64,000 nt of DNA. It comes from an uncultured Paracoccaceae bacterium. Lineage in GTDB: Bacteria; Pseudomonadota; Alphaproteobacteria; Rhodobacterales; Rhodobacteraceae. Below are positions 41,625 through 50,894 of this stretch, one piece after another. Location of the stretch: NCBI GenBank assembly GCA_947497065.1, contig CANMEQ010000002.1, forward strand, positions 554,029 to 618,028, written 5' to 3'. The position numbers and the translations under genes are program-made. The notes under the pieces are model-generated. The model saw only the letters and a program-made list of their open reading frames with translations, was not told the DNA's origin and did no database searches. Every line of letters begins with the position of its first letter. Positions within the stretch are counted from its first letter, which is position 1.

Positions 41625-42224
41625 ATGATGTTGATTGAAGAGACCACAGTGCCAGCAGGGGCTTTGCCTGTGGCCGTGTTTAAAGAACACTTGCGCCTTG
41701 GAACAGGCTTTGCCGATGACGGTTTGCAAGACGGGTTGATCGAGAGTTTTTTGCGGTCGGCGATGGCCGCTGTGGAGGCGCGCACGGGCAAGGCATTGAT
41801 CGAACGCACATTTAGCTGGACGGTGTCGCGCTGGCGGGGGACGGACACGCAGACGTTGCCGATTGGACCGGTGAGTGCCGTTGTCTCGGTTACGCTTGCT
41901 GATCGGGCTGGCGGCGAGGAATTGGTGGATGCGGAGCGCTATGTGCTGTGCCCCGACATGCAGCGCCCGATGGTGAAATCCGTATCGGGCAGCTTACCAA
42001 CGATCCCTGTGGCGGGATCTGCGAAGGTGGAGATGCTGGCGGGCTTTGGGCCTGAGTGGAGCGATTTACCTGCCGATCTGGCGCAGGCTGTCATGATGCT
42101 GGCTGCGCATTATTACGAATATCGCCATGAGGTTCAGTATGACGGTGGGTGCATGCCCTTTGGCGTGAGTGCGTTGATTGAGCGGTACCGGACCCTGCGG
42201 ATTTCAGGGGGAGGTGTGGCATGA
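41625..42224 (+). CDS. GTA gp6-like head-tail connector protein
   Basis: MMLIEETTVPAGALPVAVFKEHLRLGTGF, typical phage gp6-like adaptor; ORF opens further upstream at 41454 but the leader reading looks non-coding. Confidence 0.88.
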   Translation: MMLIEETTVPAGALPVAVFKEHLRLGTGFADDGLQDGLIESFLRSAMAAVEARTGKALIERTFSWTVSRWRGTDTQTLPIGPVSAVVSVTLADRAGGEELVDAERYVLCPDMQRPMVKSVSGSLPTIPVAGSAKVEMLAGFGPEWSDLPADLAQAVMMLAAHYYEYRHEVQYDGGCMPFGVSALIERYRTLRISGGGVA

Positions 42225-42559
42225 CGCGCTATCGGTTGAACCGTAAGCTTGTGCTGGAAAGCCCAGAGCAGGTGGCAGATGGCGCGGGCGGGTATGTTCA
42301 ATCGTGGTCAGCGCTGGGCACGCTTTGGGCCCATGTGACCGCAGGATCCGGGCGGGAGGTTGCAGGTGTTGCAGCACCACTGAGCCGGGTTTCATTGAAG
42401 ATTATCGTTCGTGCGGCGCCCTTTGGGTCTGAGGCAAGGCCCAAAGCGGACCAGAGATTTCGTGAGGGCGAGCGCCTGTATCGCATCATTTCGGTGGCCG
42501 AGGATGACACGGATGGTCGTTACCTGAAGTGCACCGCGCAAGAGGAGACAGTGGCATGA
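42221..42559 (+). CDS. GTA gp7-like head-tail adaptor
   Basis: 112 aa; GYVQSWSALGTLWAHVTAGSGREV and GERLYRIISVAEDDTDGRYLKCTAQEE. Confidence 0.87.
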   Translation: MTRYRLNRKLVLESPEQVADGAGGYVQSWSALGTLWAHVTAGSGREVAGVAAPLSRVSLKIIVRAAPFGSEARPKADQRFREGERLYRIISVAEDDTDGRYLKCTAQEETVA

Positions 42560-42966
42560 GTTATGGAGTTTCAGCGGCCCTGCAGGGGGCGGTGTATCAG
42601 ACGCTGGTGGCGGATGTGGATTTGGCGGCGTTAGTTGGCACAGATATTTATGACGCTGTGCCATCGGGCAGTGTGCCCGCGCTTTACGTCGCCCTTGGGC
42701 CGGAGATTGTGAAGGACCGGTCGGACAAGACAGGCACCGGTGCGATGCACCAGTTCACAGTGTCTGTGGTCACAGAAGCAGCAGGGTTCGCAACAGCAAA
42801 GACGGCAGCGGGTGCTGTGTCGGATGCATTGGTTGATGCGGATCTAACGCTGGATCGCGGTCATCTTGTTGGTCTGCATTTCGTGCGTGCGAAAGCCATG
42901 CGTGTTGGGACGGCCGATGAACGACGCATTGATCTGACGTTTCGTGCCTTGGTTCAGGACGACTAG
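42556..42966 (+). CDS. GTA gp8-like DUF3168 tail completion protein
   Basis: MSYGVSAALQGAVYQTLVADVDLAALVGTDIYDAVPSGSVPALYVALG. Confidence 0.87.
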   Translation: MSYGVSAALQGAVYQTLVADVDLAALVGTDIYDAVPSGSVPALYVALGPEIVKDRSDKTGTGAMHQFTVSVVTEAAGFATAKTAAGAVSDALVDADLTLDRGHLVGLHFVRAKAMRVGTADERRIDLTFRALVQDD

Positions 42967-43016
42967 TCGGGTCGCTTAGAAATTACAGTTTTTCAAACCC
43001 TTACGGAGTATTCGAT

Positions 43017-43433
43017 ATGACAGCTCAAAATGGCAAGGATCTATTGATCAAAATCGACATGACAGGTGATGGCCTGTTTGAAACAGCTGCAGGTCTGCGG
43101 GCCACGCGGATCAATTTCAACGCGGAGACCGTGGATGTGACCTCGCTGGACAGCACGGGCGGTTGGCGTGAAGTGCTGGGAGGCGCTGGCGTAAAGTCGG
43201 CATCGATCAGTGGGTCTGGTGTGTTCAAGGACGCCGACACGGATGAGCGCGTACGCACCGTGTTCTTTGATGGTGAAACGCCAGACTTTCAGGTGATTGT
43301 GCCCGATTTCGGAACGATTGAAGGCCCGTTTTTGGTGAGCAGCATTGAATATGCGGGCAGCCACAATGGCGAGGCAACCTATGAGATGTCGCTGACATCT
43401 GCGGGCGAAATCACCTTCGTGGCGTTCCCATAA
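43017..43433 (+). CDS. GTA gp9-like major tail protein
   Basis: MTAQNGKDLLIKIDMTGDGLFETAAGLRATRINFNAETVDVTSLDSTGGWRE. Confidence 0.93.
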   Translation: MTAQNGKDLLIKIDMTGDGLFETAAGLRATRINFNAETVDVTSLDSTGGWREVLGGAGVKSASISGSGVFKDADTDERVRTVFFDGETPDFQVIVPDFGTIEGPFLVSSIEYAGSHNGEATYEMSLTSAGEITFVAFP

Positions 43434-43768
43434 TGATCAGCCCTGCGCATACGGCGCTGCATAATCCATGGGCGGGCGAGGTTGGTCTGGTGATCGATGG
43501 GCAAGTGCAGGTTTGCAAGTTGACCTTGGGTGCATTGGCCGAACTGGAAGCTGCTTTGGAGGCGGAGACATTGGTTGAACTGGTCAAACGGTTCGAGGCG
43601 GGTGCGTTTTCGACCCGCGATGTGTTGGCGTTGATTGTGGCGGGGCTGCGTGGGGGCGGTTGGCAGGGCACGGCCCGAGATTTGGTGCAAGCCGAGATCG
43701 AAGGCGGGATTGTGCGGGCAGCAGAGGCGGCGGCGGAGGTTTTGGCCCGCGCGTTTGCTGCCCCATGA
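43433..43768 (+). CDS. GTA gp10-like tail assembly protein
   Basis: 111 aa; VGLVIDGQVQVCKLTLGALAELEAAL between the major tail and tape measure genes. Confidence 0.85.
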   Translation: MISPAHTALHNPWAGEVGLVIDGQVQVCKLTLGALAELEAALEAETLVELVKRFEAGAFSTRDVLALIVAGLRGGGWQGTARDLVQAEIEGGIVRAAEAAAEVLARAFAAP

Positions 43769-43986
43769 ACCGGGCAGATGGCGGCTTTGATTGGCCGGGT
43801 TTGATGCGGGCCGGTATGCGCGGCTTGGGATTGAAACCACATGAATTTTGGGCGCTGACGCCGGCCGAGTTGTGGCTGCTGTTGGGGCCTGAGGCGGGCG
43901 AGATGCCCATGGGGCGCGGGCGCTTGGACGAGTTGGCGCGTGCCTATCCAGATGGAACGGCGGACATAGGAGCGGATGATGGATGA
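43765..43986 (+). CDS. GTA gp10.1-like phage tail assembly chaperone
   Basis: MNRADGGFDWPGLMRAGMRGLGLKPHEFWALTPAELWLLLGPEAG; ATGA overlap with the preceding gene. Confidence 0.85.
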   Translation: MNRADGGFDWPGLMRAGMRGLGLKPHEFWALTPAELWLLLGPEAGEMPMGRGRLDELARAYPDGTADIGADDG

Positions 43987-44638
43987 TATTGATGGATTGG
44001 ACGCGCTGGACAGCGAGGCCAAGGTTTTGGAAGAGACACTCGGGTCGGTGACGGCGATGACGGATGCATTTGATGGCCAGTTGCGTCGGATGCAGACCAC
44101 ATTGGGTGCCACCACGCGGGATTTAGGAAATCTGGAGAGCGGTTTCTCCGGTGGTTTGCGCCGAGCGTTTGATGGTTTGATTTTCGATGGGGCGTCTTTA
44201 TCGGATGCCTTTGCGACGCTGAGCCAAGCGATGTCGAAGACTGTCTACAAGAACGCGATCACGCCGGTGGCGAACCACTTTGGCGGCATATTGGCCAATG
44301 GGGTGAATTCGTTGGTGTCAGGGCTGATGCCGTTCGAAAAAGGGGGTGCGTTCAGTGGGGGACGGATGACGGCATTTGCCAAGGGCGGTGTCGTGGATGG
44401 GGCAACTACGTTTCCCATGCGTGGCGGTACGGGCCTGATGGGCGAGGCCGGGCCAGAGGCAATCATGCCGTTGACCCGCGGAGCAGACGGCAGTTTGGGC
44501 GTCAGAGCCCAAGGCGGACGAGCCGTGAATGTCACCATGAATATCACAACACCGGATGTGCAGGGGTTCCAACGCAGTCAATCGCAGGTGGCGGCGTCGA
44601 TGAGCCGTGCGCTGAGCCGTGGTCAACGGAACCGATAG
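43976..44638 (+). CDS. GTA gp11-like short tape measure protein
   Basis: 220 aa; GLMPFEKGGAFSGGRMTAFAKGGVVDGATTFPMRGGTGLMGEAGPEAIMPLTRGADGSLGVRA. Confidence 0.92.
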   Translation: MMDDIDGLDALDSEAKVLEETLGSVTAMTDAFDGQLRRMQTTLGATTRDLGNLESGFSGGLRRAFDGLIFDGASLSDAFATLSQAMSKTVYKNAITPVANHFGGILANGVNSLVSGLMPFEKGGAFSGGRMTAFAKGGVVDGATTFPMRGGTGLMGEAGPEAIMPLTRGADGSLGVRAQGGRAVNVTMNITTPDVQGFQRSQSQVAASMSRALSRGQRNR

Positions 44639-44650
44639 GGAGAGAAGACG

Positions 44651-45283
44651 ATGAATTTTCACGAAGTTCGGTTTCCAACAAACCTGAGTTTTGGTGCCGT
44701 AGGCGGGCCGGAGCGACGGACAGATATTGTGACATTGTCCAACGGATACGAAGAACGCAACACGCCCTGGCAGCATTCGCGTCGCCGTTTTGATGCGGGC
44801 ATGGGGTTGCGATCTTTGGATGATGTTGAAGCGGTCGTTGCGTTTTTTGAAGCGCGTCAGGGGCAGATGTACGGATTTCGGTGGAAGGATTGGTCTGACT
44901 ATAAATCGGCCACGCCGAAGCGTGCGGTTTCGGCGGATGATCAAGTGTTGGGCATGGGGGACGAGGCAGAGACCGTGTTCCAATTGGTCAAGAATTACAG
45001 GTCTGGCACAGTAACCTACGCACGCCCGATTAAGAAACCTGTTGCTGGTACGGTTTTGGTTGGGATCAGCGGTGAGCCACAGCTCGAAGGTGTCGACTAT
45101 GAGGTTGATGTTGAGACGGGTTTGGTGACGTTCAACCATCCGCCAGATTTTCAGGCTGAGGTTACAGCTGGCTATGAGTTTGATGTGCCTGTGCGGTTTG
45201 ACACGGATGGCATTTTTACTTCGATGGCGTCGTTTCAGGCGGGTGAAGTTCCAGACATTCCAGTGGTGGAGGTGCGGGTATGA
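44651..45283 (+). CDS. GTA gp12-like DUF2460 distal tail protein
   Basis: NFHEVRFPTNLSFGAVGGPERRTDIVTLSNGYEERN, typical DUF2460. Confidence 0.94.
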   Translation: MNFHEVRFPTNLSFGAVGGPERRTDIVTLSNGYEERNTPWQHSRRRFDAGMGLRSLDDVEAVVAFFEARQGQMYGFRWKDWSDYKSATPKRAVSADDQVLGMGDEAETVFQLVKNYRSGTVTYARPIKKPVAGTVLVGISGEPQLEGVDYEVDVETGLVTFNHPPDFQAEVTAGYEFDVPVRFDTDGIFTSMASFQAGEVPDIPVVEVRV

Positions 45284-46164
45284 GCGCGTTTCAGGGCCAT
45301 TTGGACACCGGCGTTACGACATTGGCGCGGTGTTGGGCTGTGATACGCCGGGATGGATCGGTGTTCGGGTTTACGGATCACGATGGATCCTTGGACTTCG
45401 ACGGGATCACCTTCAAAGCCGACAGTGGCATGACGGCTCGAGCCGTTATGTCGGGGACGGGGTTGTCTGTAGATAATTCGGAGGCGATGGGCGCGCTGAG
45501 CGATGGTGCAATTACTGAAGCGGATATTGAGGCAGGCCGATATGACGGTGCTGAAGTTAAAGCGTGGTTGGTGAATTGGGCAGATGTAGAGCAGCGTGAG
45601 CTGCAATTTGCAGGCACCATCGGAGAGTTGCGCCGCGAGGGCGGTGCATTTCACGCCGAGCTTAGAGGGTTGACAGAGTTGCTCAACCAGCCACATGGGC
45701 GTGTTTACCAAAAGACATGTTCGGCGATCTTGGGGGACAGCGCGTGTGCGTTCGATCTGGAAGCTGCGGGCTATGCCGTCGAGGTTGAGATTGAGGCGGT
45801 TGAGGCAGGGCGCAAATTTGTGTTTGCTGAGCAGTCGCAGTTTGATTCCGGGTTCTTTGAACGGGGCCGTGTTACTGTGATGTCTGGTGCTGCTGAAGGG
45901 CTCGTTGGGGTTATCAAACGCGATGCGAATGGTGACAGTGGCCGACAAGTTGAAATTTGGCAGGCGTTTCGGGCCGAAGTTGAGGTTGGAGATCGCATCA
46001 AGATTGAGGCTGGGTGTGACAAACGGAGCGCGACGTGCAAGGCGAAGTTCAATAACTTCCTGAATTTTCAGGGCTTCCCCGACATTCCCGGCGACGACTG
46101 GCTGACGAGTACCCCGTCTTCGGGTGGCGAAAACCTCGGGCTTAGCCTGCGTCAGAGCAGCTAG
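45280..46164 (+). CDS. GTA gp13-like DUF2163 hub protein
   Basis: LARCWAVIRRDGSVFGFTDHDGSLDFDG and NNFLNFQGFPDIPGDDWL; Cys cluster in the C-terminus. Confidence 0.94.
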   Translation: MSAFQGHLDTGVTTLARCWAVIRRDGSVFGFTDHDGSLDFDGITFKADSGMTARAVMSGTGLSVDNSEAMGALSDGAITEADIEAGRYDGAEVKAWLVNWADVEQRELQFAGTIGELRREGGAFHAELRGLTELLNQPHGRVYQKTCSAILGDSACAFDLEAAGYAVEVEIEAVEAGRKFVFAEQSQFDSGFFERGRVTVMSGAAEGLVGVIKRDANGDSGRQVEIWQAFRAEVEVGDRIKIEAGCDKRSATCKAKFNNFLNFQGFPDIPGDDWLTSTPSSGGENLGLSLRQSS

Positions 46165-46165
46165 G

Positions 46166-46609
46166 ATGACGCAGATCGTCTCAATAGCGCGCAGTTGGAT
46201 CGGAACGCCATACGTGCATCAAGCGGCGACACGCGGTGCGGGGTGCGATTGCCTAGGTCTGCTGCGTGGTGTCTGGGCTGAGGTGACACAAGAGCCCTTG
46301 ATACCGGTGCCCGCATACACGGCGGATTGGTCAGAACCGCAGGGCGATGAGCGGTTGTGGCGCGGGCTGAGCAAACGGTTGATGCGAAAGCCGCTGGTTG
46401 ATGCAGCGGCTGGGGACATCTTGCTGTTCCGGATGCGCCATGGCGCGGTTGCGAAACATGTGGGCTTGCAAGCGAACGCTGGCCCACATGCCACATTTAT
46501 TCATGCATATCAGGGGCACGTCGTGGTCGAGAACGCATTTTCGGCACCGTGGCAACGACGGCTCGCAGCCCGTTTTAGCGCCCCTGAGCATCATTCAAAC
46601 GAGGTCTAG
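46166..46609 (+). CDS. GTA gp14-like NlpC/P60 cell wall peptidase
   Basis: IARSWIGTPYVHQAATRGAGCDCLGLLRGVW and HVGLQA; Cys-His peptidase pattern. Confidence 0.92.
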   Translation: MTQIVSIARSWIGTPYVHQAATRGAGCDCLGLLRGVWAEVTQEPLIPVPAYTADWSEPQGDERLWRGLSKRLMRKPLVDAAAGDILLFRMRHGAVAKHVGLQANAGPHATFIHAYQGHVVVENAFSAPWQRRLAARFSAPEHHSNEV

Positions 46610-46614
46610 ATATC

Positions 46615-49600
46615 ATGGCGACGATTGTACTTTCTGCAGCGGGTATGGCGCTGGGCGGATCTGTTGGTGGCACCGTTATGGGGCTAGGGATGGCGACGAT
46701 TGGGCGCGCGGCGGGCGCGGCTTTAGGGCAGGTCATCGACCAGCGCGTGATGGGCACCGGCAGCGACGCGGTTGAAACGGGGCGGGTGGACCGGTTTAGG
46801 TTGACCGGGGCGAGTGAAGGTACAGGCATGAGCCGTGTTTTCGGGCGCAACCGGATTGCGGGCCAAGTGATTTGGGCGACGCAGTTTGAAGAACATGTAG
46901 AAACGACGGGTGGCGGAGGCGGGAAAGGCAGCCGCAGCGAGCCAAGCATGTCGAACTACAGCTATTCTGTGTCACTGGCGATTGCCTTGTGCGAGGGGGA
47001 GATCTCGCGGGTTGGTCGTGTTTGGGCGGACGGCGAGGAAATCGCGCGTGATGACTTGAACATGCGCGTTTACACAGGATCTGATACGCAGTTGCCTGAT
47101 GCCAAGATTGAGGCTGTTGAAGGTGCGGGAACTGTCCCAGCATACCGTGGAACGGCCTATGTGGTTTTGGAAGACTTGGCACTGGGCCAGTTTGGCAACC
47201 GTGTTCCGCAGTTTTCATTTGAAGTGATGCGGCCTGGGCAAGATGCTGATCCGGTACATTCAGATATGGCCTCTTTAGTGACTGGCGTCGCGCTGGTGCC
47301 GGGGACGGGGGAGTATTCATTGGCAACGACGTCGGTGACGGTTTCCAAGGGCTATGGGATCACGGAAGTATCGAACGTGAACACTCCGTCTGGAAAATCT
47401 GATTATTTGGTGTCTGTCGAAGCGATGGAAGAAGAGCTTCCCAATTGCGGGTCTGTCACCATGGTTGTGTCCTGGTTTGGCGACGATTTGCGTTGCGGCG
47501 ACTGCCAGTTGAAACCAAAGGTCGAGCAAAACGAGGAAGATGGGCGGGAAATGGCGTGGCGCGTGGCAGATGTAGATCGCGCGCAGGCTGATGCTGTTCC
47601 CTTACTGGAGGACGCGCCTGTTTACGGCGGCACGCCAGCGGATGCCGCTGTTTTGGAAGCACTACGGGATTTAAGCGACCGCGGGAAACGGGCCGTATTC
47701 TACCCGTTCATTTTGATGGACCAGCTGAGCGGGAATAGCTTGACCGATCCTTGGAGCGGTGAGACGGGCCAACCGGAACTGCCGTGGCGTGGGCGGATCA
47801 CAACGGCGCTTGCGCCAACTGTTGATGGTACGACAGATCAGACGGCTGCGGCGGATGCGGAAGTTGCAGCCTTCTTCGGTACCGCGTCAGTGTCGGATTT
47901 TTCGGTGTCCGACGATGTCGTATCGTACTCGGGGCCGGACGAATGGTCGTACAGACGGTTCATTTTACACTATGCGCATTTGTGTGCCGCAGCGGGCGAT
48001 GTTGATGGGTTTTGCATTGGGTCGGAAATGCGCTCACTTACGCAAATTCGCGGGGCAAACGGGTTTCCGGCAGTGGATGCATTGATGCAACTGGCGGCCG
48101 ATGTGCGAACGATTTTGGGTCCAGATGTAAAAATCGGTTATGCGGCTGATTGGTCAGAGTATCACGGTTATCAGCCCAGTGGGACGGTCGACAAATATTT
48201 CCACCTTGATCCGTTGTGGGCGCATGAAGCGATCGATTTCATTGGGATTGATAATTACATGCCGCTGTCCGATTGGCGCGAAGGCGAGGGTCATTTGGAT
48301 GCTGGTTTTGAATCGATCTATAATTTGGACTACCTGTCGTCGAATATCGAAGGTGGTGAAGGCTATGATTGGTTCTATCATTCGGATGAAGCGGCGGCTG
48401 CACAAATTCGGACTCCGATTACCGATGAGGGCGAGAACGAACCGTGGGTTTGGCGATATAAAGATATCCCAAATTGGTGGCTGAATGAGCACCATAACCG
48501 CGTGAACGGAGTGCGCGAAACGCTTCCGACTGTTTGGGAACCCGGATCAAAGCCTATTTGGTTTACGGAAGTGGGCTGCGCGGCTGTAGACAAAGGGACA
48601 AACGAGCCCAACCGCTTTGTTGACCCTAAATCTTCAGAGAGCGGTTTGCCACGGTCTTCCACGGGGCTGCGGGATGATTATATTCAGCTGCAATACCTGC
48701 GCGCGATCTATCAGCATTACGGGGATCCGAGCTTGAACCCGACCTCCGCTGTTACGGGTATTCAAATGGTGGACCCTACCAGAATTCACGTTTGGGCCTG
48801 GGACGCACGGCCTTTTCCAGCGTTTCCCGGAAATGCGACTTTGTGGTCGGATAGTCCGAACTACCGCTTGGGGCACTGGATCAATGGCCGTGCGCCGTCG
48901 CGCCCTTTGGCGTCGGTCGTTGCGGAGATTTGTGAAAATGCAGGTATTTCAGATTTTGATGTTTCGGCCTTGTATGGCGTCGTGCGGGGATATGGTTTGG
49001 ATGATGTCGCCACGGGGCGTGCGGCCTTGCAGCCCTTGATGATTGCCTACGGGTTTGACGCGGTCGAGCGTGACGGCATTTTGATTTTCAGAACACGTGG
49101 AACACGTTTGGATGCCGAAGTGTCTCAAGACATGATGGTCTACAACCCTGACAGCGATGGGGCGATTGAACTGACACGGGCCCAAGAGGCTGAGATTTCC
49201 GGACGTGTGCGTTTGGGCTTCGTGGAAGCGGACGCGGATTATGAAGTGCGCTCAGCCGAGGCAATTTTCCCCGATGATCGGGGGCTTACGACCTCTACAT
49301 CAGAGGTGCCTCTCGTTTTGACGTCAGCCGAAGGACAGGGGATAGCGGAGCGTTGGTTGGCTGAGGGGCGCGTGGCCCGTGATACGGCGCGTTTCACCTT
49401 GCCACCGTCATTGATGCATGTGGGTGCTGGTGACGTTGTGCGATTGCCTGACGGTCATGGCGACGGATTGTTTCGGATCGACCAATCGGAGCAAACGGAC
49501 AGACAAGTTCTTGAGGCCGTTCGCATTGAACCTGCAGTCTATGAGCCACAAGACGTAGCAGAAACAACCTACGATCTGCGTAGTTTTGTGGCACCTGTTC

Positions 49601-50526
49601 CTGTTGAGCTGGTGCTGATGGATCTGCCGTTGTTGACGGGGGATGAAAGCCCCGTCGCGCCTTATGTTGCGACGTCAAGCATGCCGTGGCCGGGCAGTGT
49701 GGCGCTTTATTCCTCATCCTCTGATGCGGACTATAATTTGAACCGTTTGATCAATGCTCCGGCGACCATGGGGCTGACGCAGACTGTCATGACTCAGGCA
49801 GGCGCTGGCCGCTACGACCGAGGGGCGCCGCTTCGCGTGGAGTTGATCCGGGGAAGTTTGTCATCCGTCTCAGCACAGCAAATGTTGAGCGGGGCGAATG
49901 TGGCCGCGATTGGGGACGGATCGGCAGGCAATTGGGAGATTTTCCAATTCGAGCAGGCTGATCTGGTCGCAGAAAACACCTACGATTTGAGCCTTCGTTT
50001 GCGCGGGCAGGCCGGCACCGATGGTGTGATGCCGAGTGATTGGCCAGAAGGGTCTGTGTTTGTGATGTTGGATGGGGTGCCCGAGCAAATTGATCTACCG
50101 TCTTCGGCCCGAGGTGTGAGACGCCATTTCCGCTATGGCCCTGGATCGCGGGCAATTTCAGATGCGAGTTATCAATATCGCCAAGATGCGTTTAGCGGTA
50201 TCGGAATGCGTCCTTACCGTGTGGCACATCTGGCGGGCGTTGAAGGAGCGGACGGAATTGATTTTTCATGGATCAGACGGACTCGGATGAATGGCGATAG
50301 CTGGGATGCGGAGGATGTCCCTCTGTCTGAAACGGTTGAGCAATATGCGGTCTGCGTGTTTCGTGACGGCGTGCAGGTCCGCACTCTCTCCGTGACCGAC
50401 CCTTCGTGGAGCTATACAAGCGCCATGCAGGCGGAAGATGGCAGCGGCTTGTTGCGTGTAGATGTGGCGCAAGTGTCTGATGTCTATGGCGAAGGGCCTT
50501 CGGCTTCAATTACGTTGGCTGCGTGA
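46615..50526 (+). CDS. GTA gp15-like host-specificity / baseplate megatron protein
   Basis: 1303 aa; N-terminal Gly-rich hydrophobic region, glycoside-hydrolase-like TIM-barrel segment (IGYAADWSEYHGYQ; DFIGIDNYMPLSDWR; PIWFTEVGCAAVDKG), phage-tail domain. Confidence 0.94.
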   Translation: MATIVLSAAGMALGGSVGGTVMGLGMATIGRAAGAALGQVIDQRVMGTGSDAVETGRVDRFRLTGASEGTGMSRVFGRNRIAGQVIWATQFEEHVETTGGGGGKGSRSEPSMSNYSYSVSLAIALCEGEISRVGRVWADGEEIARDDLNMRVYTGSDTQLPDAKIEAVEGAGTVPAYRGTAYVVLEDLALGQFGNRVPQFSFEVMRPGQDADPVHSDMASLVTGVALVPGTGEYSLATTSVTVSKGYGITEVSNVNTPSGKSDYLVSVEAMEEELPNCGSVTMVVSWFGDDLRCGDCQLKPKVEQNEEDGREMAWRVADVDRAQADAVPLLEDAPVYGGTPADAAVLEALRDLSDRGKRAVFYPFILMDQLSGNSLTDPWSGETGQPELPWRGRITTALAPTVDGTTDQTAAADAEVAAFFGTASVSDFSVSDDVVSYSGPDEWSYRRFILHYAHLCAAAGDVDGFCIGSEMRSLTQIRGANGFPAVDALMQLAADVRTILGPDVKIGYAADWSEYHGYQPSGTVDKYFHLDPLWAHEAIDFIGIDNYMPLSDWREGEGHLDAGFESIYNLDYLSSNIEGGEGYDWFYHSDEAAAAQIRTPITDEGENEPWVWRYKDIPNWWLNEHHNRVNGVRETLPTVWEPGSKPIWFTEVGCAAVDKGTNEPNRFVDPKSSESGLPRSSTGLRDDYIQLQYLRAIYQHYGDPSLNPTSAVTGIQMVDPTRIHVWAWDARPFPAFPGNATLWSDSPNYRLGHWINGRAPSRPLASVVAEICENAGISDFDVSALYGVVRGYGLDDVATGRAALQPLMIAYGFDAVERDGILIFRTRGTRLDAEVSQDMMVYNPDSDGAIELTRAQEAEISGRVRLGFVEADADYEVRSAEAIFPDDRGLTTSTSEVPLVLTSAEGQGIAERWLAEGRVARDTARFTLPPSLMHVGAGDVVRLPDGHGDGLFRIDQSEQTDRQVLEAVRIEPAVYEPQDVAETTYDLRSFVAPVPVELVLMDLPLLTGDESPVAPYVATSSMPWPGSVALYSSSSDADYNLNRLINAPATMGLTQTVMTQAGAGRYDRGAPLRVELIRGSLSSVSAQQMLSGANVAAIGDGSAGNWEIFQFEQADLVAENTYDLSLRLRGQAGTDGVMPSDWPEGSVFVMLDGVPEQIDLPSSARGVRRHFRYGPGSRAISDASYQYRQDAFSGIGMRPYRVAHLAGVEGADGIDFSWIRRTRMNGDSWDAEDVPLSETVEQYAVCVFRDGVQVRTLSVTDPSWSYTSAMQAEDGSGLLRVDVAQVSDVYGEGPSASITLAA

Positions 50527-50822
50527 TGCGCGCGGTCGGATTGAGTGACCTTGATCTTGCGACACGGGCAGTCATGGCCGTGCCCCAAGATGCCCAAGCG
50601 CAATTTGCCCAAGAGTTACTTTGCGACGCGCATGCATGCGATCTTTGGCGCAAACAATCGGGCGGGGCGCATCCATCTGGCGGGACTGGGTCGCTTTTTG
50701 CGCAGGCGACACTTTTCCCGACGGTGCAGGTGAACGGGGCGGACAAGGCCTATTGCGCTGCATTCATGGTTGTTCTTCAGGCGCTTAACGCTTGGCGGAC
50801 GCGGGATCATAAAGTTTTGTGA
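50526..50822 (+). CDS. Conserved-looking small protein at the GTA cluster 3' end
   Basis: MRAVGLSDLDLATRAVMAVPQDAQAQFAQELLCDAHACDLWRK; start overlaps gp15 stop (GTG at 50523 possible). Confidence 0.65.
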   Translation: MRAVGLSDLDLATRAVMAVPQDAQAQFAQELLCDAHACDLWRKQSGGAHPSGGTGSLFAQATLFPTVQVNGADKAYCAAFMVVLQALNAWRTRDHKVL

Positions 50823-50894
50823 TTATCGCTTTCACGGGTTTGTTCTTGGAAAAACTGCATTATGTGGAGTAGGACAGAGATGAAAGTGAGGTGC

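Noticed and set aside
36497-50526. Active temperate prophage
   Set aside because: No integrase, repressor, replication, lysis genes or att-like repeats seen; gene order and the short tape measure match a gene transfer agent.
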